A stretch of 64,000 bases of DNA from Gemmatimonadaceae bacterium. GTDB taxonomy: Bacteria; Gemmatimonadota; Gemmatimonadetes; Gemmatimonadales; Gemmatimonadaceae. The DNA is taken from contig JADKJT010000016.1 in assembly GCA_016720905.1 (NCBI GenBank), forward strand, positions 1 to 64,000. The letters run 5' to 3'. Made by a program: the position numbers and the translations under genes. A model generated the notes under the pieces. That model saw nothing but the letters and a program-made list of their open reading frames with translations, ran no database searches and had not been told where the DNA came from. Each line of letters begins with the position of its first letter. Positions within the stretch are counted from its first letter, which is position 1. This document shows positions 56,322 to 64,000 of this stretch, piece by piece.

Positions 56322-57185
56322 ATGCAGAAGCGCCTGCTGCTGGTTGTATGTGCCGTACTTGCGCCACAGATGTTCTTTGCCCAGACGGTACCGCCGCCGT
56401 CGGCTCGGGAAAGGCAACGGCCGGACAGTGCCACCGTGTCCGTTCGCCTCGTGGACGGCTCGGTGGTGTACGGGGTTCTGGCGCACCGCGATGCGGACTC
56501 TGTGGTGGTGATCGGATCCGCCGGTCGGATGGCCTTCGCCATGTCACGCGTTCGCGACGTGAGGCCGGCCGGCGTTGCGCACCGGCGACTGGACGGAAGC
56601 AGCGAGTACTGGTATCCCAACGCCAACACCACCCGGCTGTTCTTCGCCCCCACCGGCCGGACATTGGCGCGTGGCGAAGGGTATTTCGCCGATCATTATG
56701 TGGTGCTGGGCAGCCTCGCCGTTGGCGTGACGGATCGTGTCACCATAGGAGGGGGCAGCTTTCTGGTCCCAAACTCGGGGTTCTGGTTCGTCACGCCCAA
56801 GGTCGGCATTGTGCGAAGCGCGAACGTCAACGTGGCCGCCGGCGTGCTCCTGGGTGGTGTGGACGATGAAACCGGCGGCATTGGCTTTGTGTCGTCCACC
56901 TTTGGCGGCGAGGACCAGAACGTCACGATCGCCATTGGCAACGCGTTCGCCGGCGACAAGCTCGCGAACTCACAGGTGTACATGCTGGGTGGTGAGACGC
57001 GGGTATCGCGGAGACTCACGCTGGTGACGGAGAACTACCTCATGCCCGGTCTCGCCTTACCGCTGATCTCGTACGGCGTTCGGATTCTGGGCGAAAAGCT
57101 GTCGGTCGACCTGGCGTTCATCAATTACACGGGAGGGCCGGTGTTCCCCGGAATCCCGTACCTCGACTTCGTGGTGCGATTCTGA
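56322..57185 (+). CDS. Outer-membrane-type exported protein of unknown function
   Basis: The protein has 287 residues from the ATG at 56322, with GGAG seven bases upstream. The signal peptide (LLLVVCAVLAPQMFFA) is followed by a small beta domain (ATVSVRLVDGSVVYGVLAHR, close to an Sm-like or SH3-like strand set). The second half has alternating hydrophobic strands typical of a small beta-barrel (VVLGSLAVGVTDRVTIGGG, PKVGIVRSANVNVAAGVLLG), ending in a Phe after YLDFVVRF as outer-membrane proteins often do. No close family is recognised. It converges on the decayed gene at 57232. Confidence 0.65.
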   Translation: MQKRLLLVVCAVLAPQMFFAQTVPPPSARERQRPDSATVSVRLVDGSVVYGVLAHRDADSVVVIGSAGRMAFAMSRVRDVRPAGVAHRRLDGSSEYWYPNANTTRLFFAPTGRTLARGEGYFADHYVVLGSLAVGVTDRVTIGGGSFLVPNSGFWFVTPKVGIVRSANVNVAAGVLLGGVDDETGGIGFVSSTFGGEDQNVTIAIGNAFAGDKLANSQVYMLGGETRVSRRLTLVTENYLMPGLALPLISYGVRILGEKLSVDLAFINYTGGPVFPGIPYLDFVVRF

Positions 57186-57231
57186 GCCGGAGCGGTAGAC
57201 CGCCGGTGCGGTGAACGGTGCGCCGCGAGCC

Positions 57232-57972
57232 TTACCGTCTGAACACCAGCCCCGCGCCGGCGAAACCATCGCGGGCCCGCGCCGACGGCCCGATGCCGGC
57301 ACGGATGTCAAACTGCACATCGGGGTTAATGAGCAACGTCATGCCGCCATTGACGAACTTCCGTACCACGTGTGAGCCGTCGCGCGTGGCGATGCCGAAC
57401 GCCTCGGCATAGACCCCAACGCGTTCGCTTACGGAGTAGCCGAAAGAGGCGCTTCCCGCCAATTCGCTGAACCGGTGGGAGCCATCGAACGGACGCGCAA
57501 TGTTGAAGTTGCCGGCCAGTCCGAGCCTCTCAGTGAGTGACCATGCACCAATGAACTTCACTTCGGGCGCCATCGCCGGCGCGATACGACGGGGAACCGG
57601 TGGGCACCGTGGAATGCAGGATGACCGAAAACGCCGGCTTCCAGGAGGGCACGTCGGCGCCACTGGTGAGCTTGAGCTTCACGCCCACCGACCCATCTTC
57701 GCGACCCGCTGAGCGTGTCCCCGCACGGTCGGGGTGCGGACGCAGATGGCGGTGCGGGCCGGGCCCCGCGGCGTCGTGCCCAGTTCAACTTGCACGTGGC
57801 GCGGTTCAATGGTGACCGGGGATTCCGTGAAATCCGGGCGATCGGAAATGAGTGGTTCGCGCGTACCCATGGTGGCGCAGGCGGATAACGACCAGACACA
57901 GCCGCACAGCGCGAAAAAGTGCAGCGGGGATGATGGCACGACGGGATTCCGGAGCGCGGGGGGCTGGTGCAA
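57232..57972 (-). pseudogene. Broken outer-membrane transporter-like gene
   Basis: The N-terminal part (lipobox SLSAC, then SDRPDFTES and EPRHVQVELG) and the C-terminal part (APAMAPEVKFIGAWSLTERL to the end) are typical of exported barrel proteins of the phenol-degradation MetA-like transporter type. They sit in different frames. The middle piece VGVKLKLTSGADVPSWKP is found in a third frame, so at least two frame changes exist. One is at a G4 run (57591-57594) where three would join ..TVPTGS to RRIAPAM. Between VQVELG and VGVKLKL the expected 50 or so residues are largely missing, suggesting a true internal deletion as well. Confidence 0.65.
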
Positions 57973-58078
57973 GACTGGTAAATCATAGTAGGCCGATCAA
58001 GAATGCGCTGGATCGAACCGCACCCGAGTGCTACAGTAGTGCAGCGGGACACTCCCTCCAACTGGCGGTGATTAGTCG

Positions 58079-60745
58079 ATGAGACGCTTGTGGTGCATCC
58101 TGGTAGCGGTTTGGGTAGTGATGCCCGCGCGGCCAGTACTGTCCCAGAACCCACCGCCTCGCGCGCCCGGCGCACCGCCGGCCATTGCCCGCGCGCTGTT
58201 TGACAGCAGCACGACCACCATCCCGTATTTCCCGCTCGGAGAATCACCGCTCGCGCTGCGAGGCCTCTCGCGCCCGGGCGCGTTTGTTTCCGCCGTGGGG
58301 CGGCGCGCGATCGCCATGGGCACCGAGGATGGCACACTGGAACTCTGGTCGTGGCCGGTCAAATGGCTGCACGATTTCGAGCTGTCGTTCCGCGTGCCCA
58401 AGTACACGGAACCGATTGCCGGTCACACCATTGCCCAGTCGGTGACCGAACGTCCTGAAGGCATCACCATCGAGTATGCGTACGAACAGTTCACGGTGCG
58501 GCAGCACATCTTCGTGCCGCTCGACAAGCCAGCCATCGTGATGCTGCTGGAAGTCGACGCCATTCGCCCGCTGGACATCCTCGTGCGTTTCGCGCCGGAC
58601 ATTCACTTCGCGTGGCCCGCGTCGCTTGGCGGACAGTACCTCATCTGGGAACAGAACGCGCGCGCCTTTCTCTTCTCGGAAGCGAAACGCTCGGTGAACG
58701 CATTCCTCGGGTCACCCGCCGTGACCGAGGCCTCGGATGTACCGGCGCATATGATGGCTGCGGCGCCACCGCAACTGGTGCTGGGGGTGGGAAGCGGCAC
58801 CGAGCGATATACGGCGCCGCGATTGGGCGAGCCGCCGGGGCGCAACATCAATGCGCATGTCGCCTACATCCCCATCGTGCTGGCCGGCGGGGTGATGTCC
58901 CGTGATTCAGCACTGGCCATGTACCGGGAACTCATTGCACCTGGCGCCGCCGAGCGCGAATGGACGCGTCGCGTGGCGCATGCCGATTCGTTGCGCTCCA
59001 CGATGTTCGCGCTGCACTCGCCCAGTCCGCTGCTGGACCGCGCGGTGGAATACGCCAAGGTCAATCTCGACGAGTCGTTCGTGTGCAATCCCGACCTGGG
59101 GTGCGGACTGGTGGCGGGCTATGGTCTGTCGGGTGCTGCCAGCGATCGCCCCGGATTCGGCTGGTTCTTTGGCGGCGACGCGGCCATCAACTCCTTCGCC
59201 ATGAGCGGGGCGGGGCAATCTGCCTTGGTGCGTGACGGCGCGTTGCGGTTCTTCGCCAAGTATCAGCGGGCCGACGGCAAGATCACGCACGAGATCTCGC
59301 AGGGCGCCGGCCATGTGGACTGGTTCAGCTATCCGTACCCGTACTATCACGGCGATACGAGTCCCTTCTGGATTCTGGCGTTTGGTGAATACTGGCTGCA
59401 AACAGACGACTCGGCGCTCTTGCGCGAATTGTGGTCAAACCTCAAGAAGGCGTATGAGTGGTCGCGGTCCACCGACAAGAACGGCGACGGGCTCATGGAG
59501 AATCCGTCGGCGGGCGCTGGCGCGTTGGAAGTGGGCGACCTGCAGATTGGCATTCTCTCGGACGTGTACATGAGCGGCGTGTGGGTGGCGGCGCTCGACC
59601 GTTTCGCCCGCATGGCCGACAGGGTAGGCGATCCCGCGCTGGCGGTACAAGCGCGTCAGATTCGCGCCACGGCACTGGCGACGATGGAGTCGAAACTGTG
59701 GATGCCGACGCTTGGACAGTATGCGTTTGCGCTGCTGCAGGATGGTACGGTGAATCCCAACCTGACCGCGTGGGCGGCCACCGCCATGGCGTTCGGTGTG
59801 CTCGACCAGTCGCATGGCGCCCAGATGGCGGCCAAACTCGCGTCGTCGAAAATCATGACCGACTGGGGCGCGCGGCCGCTGAGTGCGACGAGCCCGTTGT
59901 TTGACCCGCTCCACTACAACAATGGCGCGGTGTGGCCGTTCGTCACAGGGTTCGTGTCGCTGGCGCAGTATGCCTACCACAATGCAGCGGCTGGCCTGTT
60001 CGCGTTGGAAGCCATCGCGCGTACCGGGTTTGATCATGCGATGGGGCGCAACCCGGAAGTCATGTCGGGGCGACTGTATAAGCCGCTTGATACGGCGGTT
60101 CCGCAGCAGTTCTTTGCCACATCGATGGTGCTCACGCCGCTCATTCGCGGTATGCTGGGCATTTCGGTGGATGCGCCGAGAGGCCACATCACGATTGCGC
60201 CGCACCTTCCGCCCGGATGGGATTCGGTAGCGGTGGACAACGTCCCCGTGGGCCCGGAACGCATCTCGTTCGTCGTGCGACGCAGCGCGGGCAGGATGAC
60301 GCTCGCGGTGCGTCGGCGGGGTGGAGAGGACCGTGTGGCACTGGACGTGGCCTTTGCGCCCGCGTTGCCGCTGGGCGCGCAGGTGTCCGGCTCGGCCGAG
60401 ACGCAGCGAACACCCGGCGACGTGCACGCGTCTGTGCACGGTTGGGTGGTCACCTCGAAGGAGTTCGCGGTGACCTACGCGGGCGGGTGGAGTATCGAGC
60501 CGCCTTCCATGCCGCCTGCCGTTGGCGCGCGATCGTCGGCGCCGCGTGTGCTCAGTGAGCGGCTTGATGGCGAACGATATGTGGTGGCACTGGAAGGTTT
60601 GGCCGGCAAATCCTATACGTTTCGCGTGAATCGACCCCTATCCAGCGGCGCGGCCCGCGACACGATGGTCACCTTTCCCGCGAACGGCGCCAACGCCGAT
60701 GGGTACACCACTACCACGGTCACGTTTACGTCAGGGTCCCGATGA
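58079..60745 (+). CDS. Exported (alpha/alpha)6 glycosidase, glycogen-debranching-like
   Basis: The protein has 888 residues with a signal peptide (CILVAVWVVMPARPVLS). An N-terminal beta-sandwich (residues about 30-300) is followed by an (alpha/alpha)6 barrel near 310-690, with GFGWFFGGDAAINSFAM near 361, WFSYPYPYYHGDTSPF near 420 and GLMENPSAGAGALEVGD near 475. A beta-rich C-terminal domain closes the protein. It belongs with amylo-alpha-1,6-glucosidase/GH63-GH15-like enzymes. The donor sugar is not known; an extracytoplasmic trimming role for alpha-glucans or other glycans is plausible. It is coupled by ATGA to the epimerase gene. Confidence 0.85.
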   Translation: MRRLWCILVAVWVVMPARPVLSQNPPPRAPGAPPAIARALFDSSTTTIPYFPLGESPLALRGLSRPGAFVSAVGRRAIAMGTEDGTLELWSWPVKWLHDFELSFRVPKYTEPIAGHTIAQSVTERPEGITIEYAYEQFTVRQHIFVPLDKPAIVMLLEVDAIRPLDILVRFAPDIHFAWPASLGGQYLIWEQNARAFLFSEAKRSVNAFLGSPAVTEASDVPAHMMAAAPPQLVLGVGSGTERYTAPRLGEPPGRNINAHVAYIPIVLAGGVMSRDSALAMYRELIAPGAAEREWTRRVAHADSLRSTMFALHSPSPLLDRAVEYAKVNLDESFVCNPDLGCGLVAGYGLSGAASDRPGFGWFFGGDAAINSFAMSGAGQSALVRDGALRFFAKYQRADGKITHEISQGAGHVDWFSYPYPYYHGDTSPFWILAFGEYWLQTDDSALLRELWSNLKKAYEWSRSTDKNGDGLMENPSAGAGALEVGDLQIGILSDVYMSGVWVAALDRFARMADRVGDPALAVQARQIRATALATMESKLWMPTLGQYAFALLQDGTVNPNLTAWAATAMAFGVLDQSHGAQMAAKLASSKIMTDWGARPLSATSPLFDPLHYNNGAVWPFVTGFVSLAQYAYHNAAAGLFALEAIARTGFDHAMGRNPEVMSGRLYKPLDTAVPQQFFATSMVLTPLIRGMLGISVDAPRGHITIAPHLPPGWDSVAVDNVPVGPERISFVVRRSAGRMTLAVRRRGGEDRVALDVAFAPALPLGAQVSGSAETQRTPGDVHASVHGWVVTSKEFAVTYAGGWSIEPPSMPPAVGARSSAPRVLSERLDGERYVVALEGLAGKSYTFRVNRPLSSGAARDTMVTFPANGANADGYTTTTVTFTSGSR

Positions 60746-61923
60746 ACGACTGCATCCGTCGATACGTGTCGCGCGGCGTTGTCGCCGCCCTGCTCCTCCT
60801 TAGCCCAATTGCCTGCGTGTCTGGAGACAAGTCGAAGTCCGCCAGCGTGCCGAATGCCACCGTGGTTCGCTCGCCGTTCGGCGTGCTGCCGTCCGGTGAC
60901 TCGGTGCACCTGTTCACGCTCACTAACGCCAGCGGCGTCGAGCTGCGCGTGATCGACTACGGTGGCCTGGTCGTGTCGCTCAAAACGCCCGACCGCCGCG
61001 GTGCACTGGGCGACATCGTGCTGGGCTATGACGATCTTGACGGCTACGTGAAGGCGACGCCGTACTTCGGTGCGCTGGTGGGTCGCTACGCCAACCGCAT
61101 TGCCAAGGGCAAGTTCACGCTGGACGGCCACACGAATTCTTTGGCCGTAAACAACGGTGTGAACGCGTTGCACGGTGGCCTGAAGGGGTTTGACAAGGTG
61201 GTGTGGCACGCTGACCCTCGGCAGGATTCAACGGGCGTGGGTGTGGTGCTGACGTACACCGCAAAGGACGGCGAGGAAGGATACCCGGGCACGGTTTCGG
61301 CGCAGGTGACGTACACGCTCACTGACCAGAACGAATTCGCCATCGACTACCTGGCCACCAGCGACAAGGCCACGCCCATCAACCTCACGCAACACAGCTA
61401 TTTCAATCTTGCCGGTGATGGTGCGGGCGATGTGCTGGGTCATGTGGTGTCGATCGATGCCGACACCTTCACGCCGGTGGACTCGACGCTCATCCCGACG
61501 GGCGTATTGCAGCCGGTGAAGGGCACGCCGTTTGACCTGCGAACACCGGTGACGATAGGCGCGCATATCAACGATGCAAATACGCAATTGACCATCGCCG
61601 GTGGCTACGACCACAATTTCGTGGTGAACCGCGCCGGTGCCGGACTGACGCACGCGGCCCGCGTGGTGGAGCCCATCAGCGGTCGCACACTGGATGTTGC
61701 GACCACCGAGCCCGGCATCCAGTTCTACACCGGCAATTTTCTCGACGGGAGCAACATCGGGAAAGGCGGCCACGTGTATGCGCGGCGGAACGGATTCTGT
61801 CTGGAGACGCAGCACTTCCCCGATTCACCGAATCGACCGGCGTTTCCGTCAACAATTCTTCGGCCGGGTGGCGAGTATCGGTCGCGCACGGTGTATACGT
61901 TTGGGGTGGCGCGGTCCCAGTAA
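60742..61923 (+). CDS. galM: Aldose 1-epimerase lipoprotein
   Basis: The protein has 393 residues. A lipoprotein signal ends with SPIAC near residue 28, so this mutarotase is in the periplasm or anchored. Active-site blocks of the GalM family are NALHGGLKGFDK near 140, HSYFNLAGDG near 217 (His), GYDHNFVV near 290 and IQFYTGNFLDG near 325 (the Glu preceding it is in TEPG). It interconverts alpha and beta forms of hexoses released by the preceding glycosidase. The start overlaps that gene's stop (ATGA). Confidence 0.92.
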   Translation: MNDCIRRYVSRGVVAALLLLSPIACVSGDKSKSASVPNATVVRSPFGVLPSGDSVHLFTLTNASGVELRVIDYGGLVVSLKTPDRRGALGDIVLGYDDLDGYVKATPYFGALVGRYANRIAKGKFTLDGHTNSLAVNNGVNALHGGLKGFDKVVWHADPRQDSTGVGVVLTYTAKDGEEGYPGTVSAQVTYTLTDQNEFAIDYLATSDKATPINLTQHSYFNLAGDGAGDVLGHVVSIDADTFTPVDSTLIPTGVLQPVKGTPFDLRTPVTIGAHINDANTQLTIAGGYDHNFVVNRAGAGLTHAARVVEPISGRTLDVATTEPGIQFYTGNFLDGSNIGKGGHVYARRNGFCLETQHFPDSPNRPAFPSTILRPGGEYRSRTVYTFGVARSQ

Positions 61924-61945
61924 CTGGTCAACGCACGCCCGAGAG

Positions 61946-62023
61946 CTGAACCGCGAAGGTCGCAGAGGACGCGAAGGAGACGCTGAAAATCTCTCGGCGC
62001 ACTTTGCGACCTTCGCGGTTCAG
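61946..62023. repeat. Perfect 19-base inverted repeat of the CGCGAAGG type
   Basis: CTGAACCGCGAAGGTCGCA at 61946-61964 is repeated exactly as the reverse complement at 62005-62023, with a 40-base loop that itself contains GACGCGAAGG. It lies between the convergent stops of galM and the glycosidase-like gene and could end transcription both ways. The core AAGGTCGC also appears in the repeat at 10944-11006. Confidence 0.8.
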
Positions 62024-62044
62024 AATTGTTACCGATCTACCGTC

Positions 62045-64000
62045 CTAGCGGCCAGGTGGCACCACTCCCGATCCGTACTCCGTTTCCACGTTCTCGAAAT
62101 ACAATCCGCGAAACTGCCCCGGCTTGAGCGTTGGCAGTGTCAACTCGAAGCGGTACGCGCGGTCGGGCTCAAGCAGCGACACATCGGCGTAGAACCCCAC
62201 AAACGTGCTGCGCACCACGCGTACCGCCGTGTACGCTTTGCGGAACTCCACCGGCTTGCCGTCTATCAGCAGTCGCGCCTCCCACGTGTCGTTGGCGTCG
62301 CTGAACGGTGCGAACAACAGGAGTCGCTCCGGCGCCAGCCAGGTGGTGCGGTAGTCGTCCGACGTCCACGGGATCGGCCAGGCGGCCTGCCGGGCGCGCA
62401 ACTGGTCGAAGACGCGTTTGGGAATCGTGAATGTCCCGCTCACGCGCCCACCGGTGTTTGTCGAATCAAAAGAGACCACGGGTTGCATCTGCCGAAACTC
62501 AGTGCCATAAAACCTGCTATTGACCCCCACCACGTTGCCAGGTCGACTGGCGAATGCCAGCGTCAATGCCGTTCACCGTCACACCAGTCACGACAGATCG
62601 CGGTGGCAGCTTCACTGACATTCGAGCAATCGTGCCGATTTCACCGGACGCATTGCTGATAGCCACCACGCCGTTGGTGAATGTGGCTGAACCAGTTGCC
62701 CCGAAGACCATAGGCTCCTGAACGGCAGCGGGCGCTGGCATCACCGCAAGCACCAGCGCGGAGCCGCCGTCAAGCGTCACGCTGGCGGTGTCGCCGCGAT
62801 TCCAGAAGCCCTCCCCGGGTTTGCCCACGCGCCGACCTTCCAGCGGATACACTTCTCGCAACACATAGCGTGCGCCGGTCGTCAGCCCGATCGACGCGTC
62901 GAGCGCAACATCGGCAGAGAGGCGACGCGCATCCGGGTTGAAGAGGAAGATGAACCCGCGATCGCCAACGATGGCCGACGTTCCATCAATCTTTCCCAAC
63001 GACGGCTGTCCGAGAATGGTCCGCGTGTGCCGCAGCAATTCCTTGTTGGTGGCGGTCCACTGCAGCCAACCGCGCAACCACGCGCGGTCCTTTTCGCTGA
63101 AGGCGGCATACTCCGCCGAATCCCGGGCGGGCAGCATGTTGAGCACGTTGTTCCATCCGGCCACGGCAATGGACGACAGCACCGAGTAGCGCCAACCCAG
63201 ATAGTCCCAGTCGCGCGCACGATACGACGTGAGCACGATGCCGCGATCGCTCGTCTTCTGCGACGGCATGTCATCGCGGTCGTCCGAGCGCGACGTCTGG
63301 TGCGTGATGAACCCCGGCACGAGTTCGCTGGGCGTGAACTCGTAGTTGCGGTAGCGGTACGCCGTGTAGCGCTCGCGGTTGGCCGACACGCGATCGAAAT
63401 GCAGGTCGGGATACGGCGTGAAGCTCTCCGGCTGCTCGTCGTTGAACGTGGGGTGCGGATAGCTGCCCGCCAGCCAGCTCCACGGCCCGTACTGGTGATA
63501 GGCCTGCCGTCCGTCAATCACGATATCCGGAATGCGACGCCGCAGCTCCTCCATCACCCGGCGCCAGCCGTACCACTGCGCGTAGCGGCTGGAACCCTCG
63601 TAGGTAAGGAATGTGTGATCGAATGCATAACCACCGATCCCGGTGCGATCATGAAACGCCACCAGTTCCTCAATCAGCCAGTCCTGCAGCGCGCGACTGC
63701 CAAGGCTGGCCGCTTGTTTCGCGGAATTGTTGCGCGCCGGCACCAGCCACTCGGGGTTCTGCGCAAACGGCAGCACCGGATACACGTAGGCCAGCAGCTT
63801 GAGCTGCTTGCTGCGTCCATAGTCCACCATCTCCTGCACACTGGGCGGTATGGCACTTGTGCGCGGGTTCCATTCGTTGCGACGGATCTTCTGACCGAGA
63901 CCCAGCCACAGCACATGCTCCCAACTCCAGTCGTCCACGCTTTCTTCCCGACGCGACAACACCGAATTGGACGGCGCGTACAGCACATACTGCGCGCCCG
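62045..64000 (-). CDS. TIM-barrel glycosidase-like protein, 5' end outside window, frame broken at 62524-62528
   Basis: The reading frame is open at the right edge (the frame continues past the ATG at 63986), so the N-terminus is missing. The visible part is a likely alpha-amylase/melibiase-type (beta/alpha)8 barrel (LLAYVYPVLPFAQNPEWLVP, GIGGYAFDHTFLTYEG, DIVIDGRQAYHQYGPWSW), followed by beta domains. The frame changes at a run of five G on the coding strand. Four G would join TWQRGG to VNSRFYGTEFR and run to 62045, where the C-terminal sandwich ends with FENVETEYGSG. The enzyme class and substrate are not certain. Confidence 0.75.

Overview
The window is about 65% GC and densely coded on both strands. 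It carries secreted Asp-box (VPS10/sortilin-like) proteins, a stand-alone carboxypeptidase-regulatory domain protein, BTAD-TPR regulators, S9 and M28 peptidases, Ig-like-repeat lipoproteins and many signal peptides or lipoboxes. This mixture resembles Gemmatimonadota (Gemmatimonas-like), but that assignment is inferred from gene content because no rRNA or other marker is present. I saw no tRNA, rRNA, CRISPR array, insertion sequence or prophage.

Layout. 1-10.8 kb: the start of a DNA glycosylase (cut by the window edge), two Asp-box repeat secreted proteins, a lipoprotein-like protein, an M28 peptidase and a carboxypeptidase-regulatory-like protein. 11-16 kb: four overlapping genes ending in selO. 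16-23.3 kb: a leftward group (baeRF-like protein, phosphoenolpyruvate synthase, membrane-fused spermidine synthase-like protein) with a divergent CBS protein. 23.3-28.5 kb: a BIG2-repeat/GH30-like lipoprotein, a pentapeptide-repeat protein and an agmatinase-like gene. 28.5-35.9 kb: a Rieske lipoprotein, an S9 peptidase, the dgcN-dgcA pair for D-glutamate catabolism, a D-aminoacylase and an HD-GYP response regulator.

36-46.8 kb: a serine beta-lactamase-like hydrolase, a coupled trio (secreted protein, lipoprotein, cysteine synthase-like enzyme), a large Ig-like lipoprotein and a divergent BTAD/TPR membrane regulator with 11-bp-spaced direct repeats in front of it. 46.8-50.1 kb: a CBS protein and the three-gene proton-translocating transhydrogenase pntA1-pntA2-pntB. 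50.3-57.2 kb: an isoquinoline-oxidoreductase-like molybdenum enzyme (two subunits), a BamE-like secreted protein, a second molybdopterin oxidoreductase and an outer-membrane-like protein. 57.2-64 kb: a decayed outer-membrane-like gene, an exported glycogen-debranching-like glycosidase coupled to an aldose 1-epimerase lipoprotein, and a glycosidase-like gene that runs off the window.

Two themes stand out. First, at least eight single-base frame breaks interrupt otherwise well-conserved genes. Several fall in G/C homopolymers, so consensus errors are more likely than real decay for most of them. Second, many genes are joined by 4-bp ATGA/GTGA overlaps, which gives firm operons: the selO group, dgcN-dgcA, the cysteine synthase trio, pnt, the Mo-enzyme group and the debranching/epimerase pair. 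Dispersed intergenic inverted repeats (10.9, 16.2 and 62.0 kb) are the main non-coding structures.
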